From Spirochaetia bacterium UBA5763 (GTDB lineage Bacteria; Spirochaetota; UBA4802; UBA5550): a stretch of 64,000 nucleotides of DNA. The translations under genes were made by a program, and so were the position numbers. The notes below the pieces were generated by a model that made no database searches, had not been told where the DNA came from, and worked only from the letters and a program-made list of their open reading frames with translations. The stretch lies in the NCBI GenBank assembly GCA_002418835.1, contig DIEX01000011.1, positions 93,284-157,283 on the forward strand. The letters run 5' to 3'. Positions 25,973 to 35,000 of this stretch are shown piece after piece (positions within the stretch are counted from its first letter, which is position 1; the number at the start of each line of letters is the position of its first letter).

Positions 25973-27839
25973 CTGTGCCTATAAGCATCCGCAGTTCATC
26001 AATAGTTTTCGGTGAATCATGGTTCGCAAGACGGCCGAGAACCGCATATATTTGAAGAGGTTTGCTTTTCCCCTTGACCTTGATCCTCTGCATTGGGTAA
26101 AGCCTGATCCTGTCTTCGACCAGGTCTGCTGTCTCTTCAGTAATTAAAATATCCGTGAGGAAAGCTTTGTTCAATGACTCAACACGGGAAGCAAGATTTA
26201 CAGTATCCCCGATAACTGTATACTCCATCCTGTCTTCAGATCCAATCTGTCCGGCAAGCACAGGGCCGTAATGTATACCGATCCCTATTCTGACTAGCGG
26301 CCTCTTTATACTACCCCTCGTGCTGTTCAGTTCGATAAGCCGCTCACGCATCATAAGCGCTGCATTAACAGCATTGAACGCGTCATCCCCTGTGCTGACT
26401 GGCACACCCCAAACCGCCATAATTGCATCACCAATATACTTATCAACAATTCCCCGTGTCCTATTAACGCAGCTCACCATTCTGCTCATATAACTGTTGA
26501 GAAAACCTACACAATCCTCCGGGTCCATATTTTCAGACATCTCGGTAAAAGAACGGATGTCAGAGAAAAAAACAGCAACATCTTTGCGTTCACCACCGAG
26601 CTTTACATCGCTGTTCATTACAATATCAGCCATCTGCCTGTTAACAAATTTCCCGAATGCCTCTTTTATCCTCTCCCTCTCAGCAAGGCCATGCGCCATA
26701 TCCCGGAATGATTCCGCCAGGAGCCCCAGTTCATCCTTTGATGCTGAATTAATTTCCACATCATACTGTCCATCCCTGATTTTCCTCGATGCATCTGTAA
26801 GAGTTCTTATGGGCCTGGTGAACGTCCTGGAGAAAAAAAGATTAATAAGAAAAGCTGCTGAAAGAACTATACCTGTGAGCCAGAAGATTATCCTTTGTAT
26901 CTTGTACACCATGGCAAAGGCAACCTCCTCTCTGATTAAAGAGATTACTGCTCCGTCTGAAAATCCAATCCTGCTGAAGGATCCGAGATAACGCACCCCC
27001 CTTTCATCGGTGAAGTCTGTCTGGGCATTGGGGTTCGGATTAGTCATCATCATCCGGACAATGGGCATGGTAGAATAGTTGCTTTTTGATATTACAAGCT
27101 CCCTGTCACGGTGCGCGATTATATCTCCATTACCTGCCACAATAAAGCTGCTGATTGTTCCCGATTGCCCGATGGTTTCCTCAATATTTTCCATTGAATA
27201 AAATATTATCACAATAACATCACTCATTACCGGATCATAGGGCACCGCTATCCCTGCAACAGGTTCCCTGAAATGAATGGATGGATTGAATAAAACCTCC
27301 TCCCTGAAAAAAGCCCTTGAAACAGTTTCATTTTCCGTCTGAATAATTTTTCTGAAATCCGGCTTTGTATCCTTCCCCTGGAAAAAACCATCGTTCTGTA
27401 TAAATTTAAGTGACCCGGGTTTACCCTTTTCCATTATTCCGATAAAAATCATTCCGGGATCACGGGAAAATACAGTTTCGGCAAAGACCCGCGCGCCACC
27501 CTCGCCACCGCGCCGCAGCAGGCTCAATGCCGCAAGCCGTCCCCTCTCTGTTACAGAATTCAGGTCGGTTTTTACCTTTGAGGAGATCAAAGTGGAATAA
27601 TTGAGAGTCTCTTCCATTGCACGGGTCTTGTTGTCTGACCTGAAAAAATATGACGCAACAACTGTAACTGCAAGGAGCGAAACTATGACTATCATTGAGA
27701 TAACCATAATAAGCTTCAGACTTATGGGGAAGAGGACCTTGCCAGTTTCAGCTTCTTCAACTGTATTGCCGGGGACATCATCCAGCACAACCTCCGTTAA
27801 AGGTTCATTATAACCGGCTTCATCGGGATTTACGCTCAT
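25899..27839 (-). CDS. Membrane class III adenylate cyclase (sensor-HAMP-cyclase)
   Basis: A 646-residue protein. Helix 1 is at ~40-66, an extracytoplasmic Cache-like sensor is between, helix 2 is near ~320-340, and HAMP follows. The C-terminal cyclase has FFSDIRSFTEMSE (first metal Asp) and GIVDKYIGDAIMAVWGVP (Lys specifying adenine, second Asp). EYTVIGDTVNLASRVE holds the Asn and Arg of the transition state. These residues predict cAMP production. The gene overlaps its neighbours on both sides by 4 and 74 nt. cAMP made in response to an outside signal may drive the surface proteins encoded in the operon; that is inference. Confidence 0.93.
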   Translation of the reverse strand: MSVNPDEAGYNEPLTEVVLDDVPGNTVEEAETGKVLFPISLKLIMVISMIVIVSLLAVTVVASYFFRSDNKTRAMEETLNYSTLISSKVKTDLNSVTERGRLAALSLLRRGGEGGARVFAETVFSRDPGMIFIGIMEKGKPGSLKFIQNDGFFQGKDTKPDFRKIIQTENETVSRAFFREEVLFNPSIHFREPVAGIAVPYDPVMSDVIVIIFYSMENIEETIGQSGTISSFIVAGNGDIIAHRDRELVISKSNYSTMPIVRMMMTNPNPNAQTDFTDERGVRYLGSFSRIGFSDGAVISLIREEVAFAMVYKIQRIIFWLTGIVLSAAFLINLFFSRTFTRPIRTLTDASRKIRDGQYDVEINSASKDELGLLAESFRDMAHGLAERERIKEAFGKFVNRQMADIVMNSDVKLGGERKDVAVFFSDIRSFTEMSENMDPEDCVGFLNSYMSRMVSCVNRTRGIVDKYIGDAIMAVWGVPVSTGDDAFNAVNAALMMRERLIELNSTRGSIKRPLVRIGIGIHYGPVLAGQIGSEDRMEYTVIGDTVNLASRVESLNKAFLTDILITEETADLVEDRIRLYPMQRIKVKGKSKPLQIYAVLGRLANHDSPKTIDELRMLIGTDELYRKEGGKKVSSEKESKYEVLD

Positions 27840-29323
27840 GGCATTGTCCTCCCTTTAAGTTTAACAACAAAAGATCCTTCGTCAGAGTCGTTATTGGTGA
27901 AAGTTATTGTTGCTTTTGCGTTTATCTTTGTCGGGGCAGAGAAAGTTATTACAACATTGGCTGTTGCGCCCGGTACAATCGTTGCCGTGGTGAAACCTGT
28001 ATTAAACAATGCCGGATTTGTGCCGCCAATAGTTGTACCGCTTATAACGAGATTAGCAGTACCAATATTATGGATTACAATAGTCTCAGTACCTGTTGCC
28101 CCTATTATTATGGTACCGAAATCCACAGTTGAATCCGGGCTCACAAGAATTATTCCATTATCCGTAACCTGTATTTCAGACAATCCAGAGGCAAGTGCAA
28201 GCCCTGTAAGATTAATGACAAACAACGCTTCATCTGAATCATTGGAAGTTACTGTCAATGAGCAGTTTTTTGTACCAGCAACAGCATCAGGTTGAAAAGT
28301 TACAGTGAAGGTCTGGCTCCCCCCGGCAGCAATATTACCGTTTGTTAAAGATGTGGCAAAATTAGTCATATCAGAAAGGACCACATTGCTGATACTCAAG
28401 ATATCAGTTCCTGAGTTTCCAATAGTGAAAGTTGCGGATTTAGATGTCGAACAAAGCGCATTCCCAAAATCATATATAGTTCCTGTAGGGAGATCCACTA
28501 CCAGTGGTGTTAAAAAATAAATCTCCGGAACTAAACCTGATGCAGTTGTAAATCCCCAGGAATAATTTCCAGCCATTGTATCAGATGTCAGGTTCTGAAT
28601 GCCTGTTGTCAGAGTAACATTATAATTTGTAGAGCCTGTCATATCTGATGCAGAATTAAAAGTAACTGTTCTCTGAAGTGCATCAATTGTGTAAGCTCCC
28701 GGTATTGCTCCCGCGCCGCCATCAACAATAAATGTGGAAGAAGTAACGGAAGATAGATCTATATTATCATCAAACTGAACAATGATATCGGAAGTAGCAG
28801 GTACAACTATCGCACCTGAAGCCGGGTAGACCGAAACCACATTAAAATAGTAAACCTCTGTTGTAAATGACCCTGAGTATGCTGACTCAAGAGGTTTGCC
28901 GTCAATGCTGAAAATACCCTGCGTTATATCAACAGCATAAATTGTATTATGCAGAAATTCCGAGTCAGGGGTAAATGTAACCACCCTCGACACAGGGTCA
29001 TAAGAGAAAGTACCGGTAACTGCGCCATTATTCACTTTAAAGGTGGAGGAGTTCACCGTAGACATGTCAACATCATTGCTGAATGTCGCGGTAATTACTG
29101 CGGTGTAAGGAATATTAGAAGAATTATTTGCAGGCTCAACACTTACCACCTCAAACATCTCGTTATACTCTTTCACCTGTTCCATAATATCTTCACAGAA
29201 GGTGAATGTCAGTGCTATCAGTGTTACCGCCAGAATACAGATCTTATGCGCAACGGAAAGCTTACCTGCTTTGCAGGTAGAACAGGAAATAACGCCTTTG
29301 GTAATTTTATATAACCTTTTCAT
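27836..29323 (-). CDS. Exported Ig-like protein (Big_5-type and choice-of-anchor D modules)
   Basis: A 495-residue protein. The N-terminus has a hydrophobic export segment ending TFTFCED; the Cys is not in a canonical lipobox, so lipidation is uncertain. Two Big_5/SbsA-like Ig modules each open VSVEPANNSSNIP or VSVYPASGAIVVP and have the pattern TATFSNDVDMSTV. Two ASPM/SPD-2/hydin-like modules follow (LSISNVVLSDMTNF; VTFQPDAVAGTKN), a design common in bacterial surface proteins. First gene of the four-gene cyclase operon, overlapping the cyclase by 4 nt. Likely a surface-exposed or periplasmic structural protein. Confidence 0.75.
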   Translation of the reverse strand: MKRLYKITKGVISCSTCKAGKLSVAHKICILAVTLIALTFTFCEDIMEQVKEYNEMFEVVSVEPANNSSNIPYTAVITATFSNDVDMSTVNSSTFKVNNGAVTGTFSYDPVSRVVTFTPDSEFLHNTIYAVDITQGIFSIDGKPLESAYSGSFTTEVYYFNVVSVYPASGAIVVPATSDIIVQFDDNIDLSSVTSSTFIVDGGAGAIPGAYTIDALQRTVTFNSASDMTGSTNYNVTLTTGIQNLTSDTMAGNYSWGFTTASGLVPEIYFLTPLVVDLPTGTIYDFGNALCSTSKSATFTIGNSGTDILSISNVVLSDMTNFATSLTNGNIAAGGSQTFTVTFQPDAVAGTKNCSLTVTSNDSDEALFVINLTGLALASGLSEIQVTDNGIILVSPDSTVDFGTIIIGATGTETIVIHNIGTANLVISGTTIGGTNPALFNTGFTTATIVPGATANVVITFSAPTKINAKATITFTNNDSDEGSFVVKLKGRTMP

Positions 29324-29651
29324 AAATCTTTTCCGCCATTACCTGCTGAAAGTTCCGGTTTCGGGATTATTTAATTCCCTTATTAAACTTTCAAATTCTA
29401 CCGGTAAGATATATGATAACTATATTCGGGTAATGAAACAAATTTAATGCTCCGTTAAACGCTATTTTGAGATGATAATTCTTTTATAATGAAGAATAGC
29501 CGTCAGAATAAAAATAGTGAGGTCGCATAAAATAATGGTACTGGCGATTATAACGGGTAGGATGAACAATTTCACCGGGTAATTCAGAGGAGCAAAAAAG
29601 TTTTTTATCCATTTTTTACTTGCTTTTTTTAATATATATAATAAAAAAAAG

Positions 29652-29672
29652 AGAGCTGCAGAAAGCAGCTCT
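29652..29672 (-). terminator. Hairpin with T-run (second, downstream terminator or sRNA end)
   Basis: AGAGCTGC and GCAGCTCT form an 8-bp stem with a 5-nt loop. On the minus strand it is followed by a long T run. It lies 112 nt past the first hydrogenase terminator, so it may back that terminator up or end a short independent transcript. Confidence 0.65.
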
Positions 29673-29783
29673 TAATTGCCTGTTACTTCTAAAAAAATGA
29701 AGTAGTTTAATGTGTCAAAAATGGCATATTAAACTACAAGAGTCAAGTGAATTTTTCGAAAACACTTATACTGCAATAAAAAA

Positions 29784-29804
29784 AGGAGACCCGAAAGGCC
29801 TCCT
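29784..29804 (-). terminator. Terminator of the hydrogenase operon
   Basis: AGGAGACC and GGCCTCCTT form a stem around a short CGAAA loop. On the minus strand it is followed by TTTTTTTATTG. It lies 25 nt beyond the hydrogenase large-subunit stop. Confidence 0.8.
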
Positions 29805-29828
29805 TTTTTGTTTCTATTATATAGATTA

Positions 29829-31403
29829 TCAGCATACTCTGAATTTAGTAATCTCTCTGTCGCCTTCGACGACATGTATTGCACATGCAAGACACGGATC
29901 AAATGACCTTACAACCCTTGCTGCTTCAATAGGATTCTTCGGATCATATATAGGAGTTCCGATAAGCGCCTGCTCAACAGGCCCCCTTACACCCTTGTCA
30001 TCCTTCGGGCTGCAGAACCATGTTGTAGGCACTATGGCCTGATAGTTGGCGATTTTCTGACCTTTAATAACTATCCAGTGACCAAGTGCACCCCTTGGAG
30101 CTTCGATAAGGCCTTCACCTTCACCAGATTCAGGGATCAGGTAGCTGTTCCTTGTTTTTCCCCCTGATTCAATATCATCAAGCCATTCATACATATCTTT
30201 TGCGATAAGTTTACATTCTATTGCCCTGCCGGCATGCCTGCCGAGGGCTGAGAGAGCAGCAGGCACTTCCGCGTTGAAAATTTTAAGGACAGCATCCAGT
30301 TCCCTTTTAACATCTTTGTTCCCTGAATAATAAGCTATTACAGTTCTCGCAAGTACACCTACTTCCATAGGCTTGTCCGCATAACGCGGAGCTTTAACCC
30401 ATGTATAAGCGCCGTTCTTTTCAGGATCTGCAACGGTTTCACCTTTAAGAGGATGGAGATCTGACCCTGATTTATACCTTGCATATTTAACCTGTTCTCT
30501 GATCCTGGCTGAATCAAATTTTTCAAGCTTACCTCCTGTAAAAACCCCCTGTTCAAACATAAAGCTCTTCCGATCTTCATCCTTATCAAATACACCATAA
30601 GAAAGGAAGCTGTCATACTGACCCAGTTTGAAATATTCAGGGAATGCCTTGGCAACAGCTATAACATGATTGATATATGTTTCGTTAATAAACTCTTCAA
30701 CTTCTTTGAGATACTTTTTGAACTCCTTAATTCTTGCTTTTGTAGGCTCGGTTGTAACTCCGCCGGGAACCATTGAAATCGGGTGCGGGGCGCGGCCGCC
30801 GAAAAGGGCTACCATTCTGTGTGTCTTCTCTCTTATTTCAAGAGCTTTAACATAACCCGCAATTGCGGAAATATTAGTATCCAGATCTTTAATATAGAAA
30901 TCTTTACCTTCATATCTCGGGAGAAAAGGCCCACCTGCTGTCATTTCATCAGGCCGCCCTTTCTTAACTTTAAGTTCATTATTGACCCACTCTTTAATTC
31001 TTACAATACCGGCATCTGAACCTTTATATTTAAGAACCGCTGTAATATCAACGAAGTCAAGAGCGCCCAGGTGATAGAAATGAAGGATATGTGACTGAAG
31101 AAAATTTGCCCCAAGAATAAGGTTTCTCAGTATCCTGCCGTTTTTTGTCGGCTTTATGCCGAATGCTTCATCAAGACATCTGCTTGAAGCCTGTCCATGA
31201 GACACAGGGCACACACCGCATATCCGCATAACAATCTGCTGTGCGTCAACAGGATTCCTCCCCTGAAGAATCGATTCATATCCCCTGTACATATCGCCCC
31301 GGCATTTGGCATCAACGACTTTGCCATCCTGCACATCCATCTCTATTGAGAGGTGACCCTCAATCCTTGTTAAGGGATCTATATATACTTTCTGAGTAGC
31401 CAT
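29829..31403 (-). CDS. hyaB: [NiFe] hydrogenase large subunit
   Basis: A 524-residue catalytic subunit. The N-terminal L1 signature RICGVCPVSHG supplies two of the Ni-Fe cysteines, and the C-terminal L2 signature DPCLACAIH supplies the other two. The 14-residue tail after that His (VVEGDREITKFRVC) is the peptide removed by a maturation protease, which is encoded in the same operon. Cys rather than Sec in L2 makes it [NiFe], not [NiFeSe]. Starts 3 nt after the small-subunit gene. Group 1 type by motifs and length; it oxidises or produces H2 in the periplasm. Confidence 0.95.
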   Translation of the reverse strand: MATQKVYIDPLTRIEGHLSIEMDVQDGKVVDAKCRGDMYRGYESILQGRNPVDAQQIVMRICGVCPVSHGQASSRCLDEAFGIKPTKNGRILRNLILGANFLQSHILHFYHLGALDFVDITAVLKYKGSDAGIVRIKEWVNNELKVKKGRPDEMTAGGPFLPRYEGKDFYIKDLDTNISAIAGYVKALEIREKTHRMVALFGGRAPHPISMVPGGVTTEPTKARIKEFKKYLKEVEEFINETYINHVIAVAKAFPEYFKLGQYDSFLSYGVFDKDEDRKSFMFEQGVFTGGKLEKFDSARIREQVKYARYKSGSDLHPLKGETVADPEKNGAYTWVKAPRYADKPMEVGVLARTVIAYYSGNKDVKRELDAVLKIFNAEVPAALSALGRHAGRAIECKLIAKDMYEWLDDIESGGKTRNSYLIPESGEGEGLIEAPRGALGHWIVIKGQKIANYQAIVPTTWFCSPKDDKGVRGPVEQALIGTPIYDPKNPIEAARVVRSFDPCLACAIHVVEGDREITKFRVC

Positions 31404-31406
31404 TAA

Positions 31407-32369
31407 TTATACCTCCACTCCTTTACTGCCATCAGCACTCTTTAGAGCCTGAAGATTCTGATAAATACCCCTGTTGCCGTATTCAGGGAAAGGCTTCTCT
31501 GTACACCCGATACATCCTGAGCCGCAGTCTGTACATGAGTTCACACTGTTCCATTTTCTCACGGGAATATCGCATCCGGAATCCATACCAAGACAACCAA
31601 GGTTATAAAGGCATCCTTTATCACCCCACTGCTTCGCGAATATTCCTCTTTTATAGTCGTGGAGCCTTTCACACTGCTCATGAACTGTTTTCCCATAGTA
31701 CATTACAGGCCTGTTATACTCATCAAGTTTCGGCATACCCTTGAGAAGCACATGAAGCAGAGTACCCACCATCCAGTCAGGATGCGGAGGGCAGCCGGGG
31801 ATATTGAGAACAGTTCTCCCCTTAAATATCTCAGAAACTGCAACAGCACCTGTAGGATTTTCACCTGTAAATTTATTTTTTGCGGCAGGTATACCGCCAA
31901 AGGCGGAACATGAACCGACAGAAACAATTGCCTGGGCATTTTTCCCAAGTTCTTCAACCCAATATTTTATACCTATACCGCGATGTGTATGCTCATCTTC
32001 ACCTATTGTGCAGTAGAGATCATTTTTTGTAGGGATCGATCCCTCAACAATAAGTATAAAATCTTTTCTCTGTTTTTTAACCGCATCTTCAAGAACTTTT
32101 GTTGCGGCTTCACCGGTTCCCCCCATAACAACACCCTGATAATTCAGACTAATATGTTCTGTAATTACAGTTACTATATCAGGATTTATTTTGTTTAAAA
32201 GTGATACCGAACACCCTGAGCACGACTGCCCTTCAAGCCAGATTATGTTTGTTCTCTCAGCGGCTCTTTCAAGTGCTTTCTTGCAGCCTGTAATCATAAC
32301 ACCCGGAAAAGCAAGGGCTGCTGTTGTTCCACCCATGATTTTCAGGAACTCACGTCTGTTCATTCCCAT
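31407..32369 (-). CDS. hyaA: [NiFe] hydrogenase small subunit (Tat-exported)
   Basis: About 320 residues from ATG 32369, which has GGAGG five bases upstream; in-frame ATG codons at 32384 and 32381 lie before that ribosome binding site. NRREFLKIMGG is a twin-arginine motif followed by a hydrophobic segment, so the complex is exported folded. Proximal cluster cysteines are in QSCSGCSVS and PGCPPHPDW. The distal/medial set is in GCLYNLGCLGMDSGC and SCTDCGSGCIGC. No C-terminal membrane helix is seen, so electrons probably go to soluble or lipid-anchored c cytochromes. Translation-coupled to the large subunit. Confidence 0.93.
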   Translation of the reverse strand: MGMNRREFLKIMGGTTAALAFPGVMITGCKKALERAAERTNIIWLEGQSCSGCSVSLLNKINPDIVTVITEHISLNYQGVVMGGTGEAATKVLEDAVKKQRKDFILIVEGSIPTKNDLYCTIGEDEHTHRGIGIKYWVEELGKNAQAIVSVGSCSAFGGIPAAKNKFTGENPTGAVAVSEIFKGRTVLNIPGCPPHPDWMVGTLLHVLLKGMPKLDEYNRPVMYYGKTVHEQCERLHDYKRGIFAKQWGDKGCLYNLGCLGMDSGCDIPVRKWNSVNSCTDCGSGCIGCTEKPFPEYGNRGIYQNLQALKSADGSKGVEV

Positions 32370-32516
32370 ATAATCCTCCATCAAATTATTTCTGCTGCAC
32401 CTGACGTATTATAACTGCAATACGGATAGCACCAGTCCGGCAAGAATGGCACTCTATTTCTCGTAAACTTACACAACTATCCAGCGTAAGTCCCGTCATA
32501 ATACAGTTTCAGCAGA

Positions 32517-32987
32517 TTATAGAGCTGCGGCATTCAGAATACACTCCACAGCTTTCGGTATTGATTTTTTTACCGAATCTGTTATGCCGATATCGAATGA
32601 ATTATAATCTTCCGGAACGATACCAATAATCTCAATTTCCGGAGACTCCCCCATCAGCATAAGCATGTTAATTATTTTTTTTACTCCCACGTCATGAAGA
32701 GAAAGCTTGTTATTGCAGTCTGCAAGATGACTTGCGGGAAACCTGTAAACACTACCCGGCGCATCAACAATCTTCAGTGCATCAACAATAACAATTTTTT
32801 TTCTCCCGGCCATCACAGGCAGAAGATCATAACCGAAAGTTCCGCCTTCAAATACTTCCACATTATCCGGAAGTTTGCTGACAGTTTCGACAATCTCATT
32901 GACAACATGAACACCGATCCCGTCATCCCTGTGCAGGATATTTCCGATTCCCAGGATCAAAATCTCTTTTACTTTATAATCTTTCAT
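32517..32987 (-). CDS. hyaD: Hydrogenase maturation endopeptidase
   Basis: About 156 residues from ATG 32987 (MKDYKVKE), with AAGAG upstream; an extended frame to 33017 overlaps the cytochrome gene. The Ni-binding residues of the HybD/HyaD family are recognisable: ILGIGNILHRDDGIG (Glu replaced by a His-Arg-Asp stretch at the usual Asp site) and IVDALKI. SLHDVGVKKI contains the His near residue 95. It removes the C-terminal tail of the large subunit once Ni is inserted. Located between the tetrahaem cytochrome gene and the hydrogenase structural genes. Confidence 0.88.
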   Translation of the reverse strand: MKDYKVKEILILGIGNILHRDDGIGVHVVNEIVETVSKLPDNVEVFEGGTFGYDLLPVMAGRKKIVIVDALKIVDAPGSVYRFPASHLADCNNKLSLHDVGVKKIINMLMLMGESPEIEIIGIVPEDYNSFDIGITDSVKKSIPKAVECILNAAAL

Positions 32988-32998
32988 TCTAATAACTC

Positions 32999-33385
32999 TT
33001 AATGGCACCCCATACACTTTTGAGGCCCTTTACCTTTCCCTATGTGACAATCCACACAGAGACCATGCATAGTATCATAACCTGCTGTACCGTTATGACA
33101 TTTTGCGCACTGTTTAATCCGGTCATCATTATTCTCTTTATGATGACAATCGAAACATTGCATCCCGATATCTTCGTGTACCTTATGAGACATGGTGACA
33201 GCCCCCACCTGTCCCCTGTAATTCGACAGGCCATCCATCTGTGTTCCGTATGCGGTTACCTTTTTAATAACCACCACGTCCGTATCAGAGGGATTACCTT
33301 TATGAATCCAGGGATCGGACTCACAGGCCGCGAATACTAAAAAGAATACACAGAGGAATACCGGGAAAAGTCTGATTTTTTTCAC
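32999..33385 (-). CDS. Lipoprotein tetrahaem cytochrome c (c3/c7 family)
   Basis: A 128-residue protein with a signal peptide ending in lipobox FAAC (Cys20), so it is likely lipid-anchored on the periplasmic face. Four CxxCH haem motifs follow: CFDCH, CAKCH, CVDCH and the C-terminal CMGCH. Extra His residues upstream (SHKVHED) can serve as second axial ligands, as in cytochrome c3. It is the first gene of the hydrogenase operon, so it is the probable electron acceptor of the hydrogenase. The C-terminal CMGCH ends the protein. Confidence 0.92.
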   Translation of the reverse strand: MKKIRLFPVFLCVFFLVFAACESDPWIHKGNPSDTDVVVIKKVTAYGTQMDGLSNYRGQVGAVTMSHKVHEDIGMQCFDCHHKENNDDRIKQCAKCHNGTAGYDTMHGLCVDCHIGKGKGPQKCMGCH

Positions 33386-33412
33386 ACAGCTTCTCCTTAT
33401 TTTTTGTATTAC

Positions 33413-33556
33413 TATAGCAGTTAACGAATTATTCAGACCACGTCATTTCGAACGCATGTGAGAAATCTAAAAATGATCGTCAATAAAAAGATTTCTCAGT
33501 CGCTGCCGCTTCTTCGAAATGACAGATCCGTTCTAATTCAATTGTTAAGAGCTATA
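33413..33556 (-). repeat. 144-bp palindromic MITE-like repeat, copy B
   Basis: Same length as copy A at 16514-16657 and in reverse orientation relative to it. It has the same internal arms GTCATTTCGAA, TGAGAAATCT, AGATTTCTCA and TTCGAAATGAC, and ends TATAGCAGTTAACGAA and TTAAGAGCTATA. Probably a non-autonomous mobile or folding repeat. Confidence 0.75.
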
Positions 33557-33758
33557 ATAAAATAACTGATAAAAAATCAATAAATATTATGAATACATTA
33601 AATTAAAAATTATAATGTATCTGACAAAAAGGGCTTATATGTTTATATATTGCCAATATTGACATATTAAAAATAATTAGTCAAGTTTCCCGATTAAATT
33701 TTCAAAACCAGACTTTGTTTTGTAATTTTTTCTTTGAAAAAAATAACCACGAAAATTT

Positions 33759-33782
33759 ATTGACACTATTTATTATGTCAAT
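33759..33782. promoter_or_regulatory. TTGACA/TGTCAA dyad
   Basis: ATTGACA and TGTCAAT are 7-bp inverted arms with a 10-nt spacer, inside the long AT-rich region upstream of the hydrogenase cytochrome gene. Related dyads are at 39596-39611 (TGACAT/ATGTCA) and 44340-44353 (TGTCAT/ATGACA), in front of the formate dehydrogenase operons. A CRP/FNR-type regulator is possible but unproven. Confidence 0.3.
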
Positions 33783-33912
33783 TTGAGCATAATGAATAGT
33801 GTAAGTCAACCAGTTTTATTTTTTTAATAGCCCGGTATTATATTAGCGTATGACGATCTTATGGATAATTATTATTCAGTTGGATTGCTGAGACAAGGAG
33901 GTGCTGCTGAGT

Positions 33913-33952
33913 GCAGGTGTTGGATTTAATCCGGCTTAAATCCAACACCTGC
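33913..33952 (-). terminator. Long hairpin after fdhE
   Basis: 17-bp perfect inverted repeat (GCAGGTGTTGGATTTAA on one arm) with a 6-nt loop, just past the fdhE stop. There is no clear T-run on the minus strand, so termination strength is uncertain; it may protect the mRNA 3' end. Confidence 0.5.
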
Positions 33953-33963
33953 ATTTATATATA

Positions 33964-34842
33964 TTAATCAATGCCTGTGTTTCCCTTTTTGTATCCCATC
34001 TCTTCAAATTTTATATCAATATACGGTGTTGAACGGATTTCAAGCGGGGCGTATATTGTCCTGGTTGTCTTTTTTATATCAATGGTTTTAATATATTTTT
34101 TACATTTTTCACACACATCTACTCGGTATTCCTCTTCATCATCTATGCTGTAATACTGAAGAGTTTCATGATCCGCGTTCTCACAAAAGGGGCAGTACAT
34201 CCTTTTTGAAGCCCATTTATGACTGCAGAATCCGCAAATCAGAAAACGTTTACCATTCTCTTCAAAAAGTGACAATTCCGGCATTGAGCCGCACACAGGG
34301 CAATAACCCTTGTCCCATTCATTATCTTTATCAAGATTTACTGATATCATTTCCGAGAAAGAAACCAGGGACGGCTGAAGTGCACTGTAGACTAAAAAAC
34401 CCAGCACCTGCTTTTCTATATCCAGTTTTTCCTCAATTTCATCAAACGGGGATTCATCCTCTTTTATAAAAGCTTCAAAAATTCTGTTCAAATCGATCTT
34501 TTTCTCTGAAGCAAGTGAAGATACATTCTTAACTGTTTCAGAAAGTTCATTTTCCGTATTAGTAAGTATATCGCAAATATCCATGAATAGTTTTTCTGAA
34601 ACTTTATAATCAATTAAAAACTCCGGAATAACTGCGAGAGGAAATTTTTCCGCATGTTTAAGTTTCAGTTTTTCTACGGGTATTTTAAACTCAGGGAGAT
34701 TTATACTCTCTTTAGCTTTCTCCTGCGCAATAGAAATACTTTCATAAAGATTGATCATTTTTTCAAAATCAGGCTTTTTTCTTTTTATCTCTTCGGCAGC
34801 TTTTCTGATGTCTTCAGGGGTGAATCCGGCAATTGTGTTCAT
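33964..34842 (-). CDS. fdhE: Formate dehydrogenase accessory protein FdhE
   Basis: A 292-residue protein. Its C-terminal half has the rubredoxin-like metal-binding cysteine pairs of FdhE: CPVCGSMPELS, CGFCSHKW, CPFCENADHE and CEKCKKYI. FdhE proteins are needed for maturation of formate dehydrogenase after export-linked folding. The gene is the last of the Sec-formate dehydrogenase operon and follows the pentahaem cytochrome by 158 nt, which includes a hairpin terminator. Expected to act in the cytoplasm on the formate dehydrogenase subunits. Confidence 0.9.
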   Translation of the reverse strand: MNTIAGFTPEDIRKAAEEIKRKKPDFEKMINLYESISIAQEKAKESINLPEFKIPVEKLKLKHAEKFPLAVIPEFLIDYKVSEKLFMDICDILTNTENELSETVKNVSSLASEKKIDLNRIFEAFIKEDESPFDEIEEKLDIEKQVLGFLVYSALQPSLVSFSEMISVNLDKDNEWDKGYCPVCGSMPELSLFEENGKRFLICGFCSHKWASKRMYCPFCENADHETLQYYSIDDEEEYRVDVCEKCKKYIKTIDIKKTTRTIYAPLEIRSTPYIDIKFEEMGYKKGNTGID

Positions 34843-34867
34843 AAAGGCTCCATTTAATTCAAAGATT

Positions 34868-34910
34868 TGACACGGAAAACCGGGCTTTTATACCCGGCGC
34901 ATCCGTGTCA
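34868..34910 (-). terminator. Hairpin between the cytochrome and fdhE genes
   Basis: TGACACGGA and TCCGTGTCA form the outer stem, with CCGGG/CCCGG as an inner hairpin. It lies between the pentahaem cytochrome gene and fdhE, so it may reduce but not stop expression of fdhE. Confidence 0.6.
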
Positions 34911-35000
34911 GAATAACAGGATTATCCTTTATCACTCAATACTTATTTTACAAAAGTGATAAAATCTTTGAAAGAGAATAGTAATATCTGAAAAAATTTT

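Larger units (their letters stand above)
29324..29828. other. Intergenic region between the cyclase operon and the hydrogenase operon
   Basis: 505 bp without a convincing gene. It holds an AT-rich promoter region for the Ig-like gene and three successive inverted repeats at 29652-29672, 29702-29737 (GTAGTTTAAT/ATTAAACTAC) and 29784-29804. The last is a good minus-strand terminator for the hydrogenase operon. The stacked hairpins could mean tandem terminators or a small RNA. Confidence 0.5.
33386..33963. other. Intergenic region upstream of the hydrogenase operon
   Basis: 578 bp without a gene seen. It contains the 144-bp palindromic repeat copy B (33413-33556), the 7-bp dyad ATTGACA/TGTCAAT at 33759-33782, and a 17-bp-stem hairpin at 33913-33952. 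The remainder is AT-rich. Confidence 0.5.
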
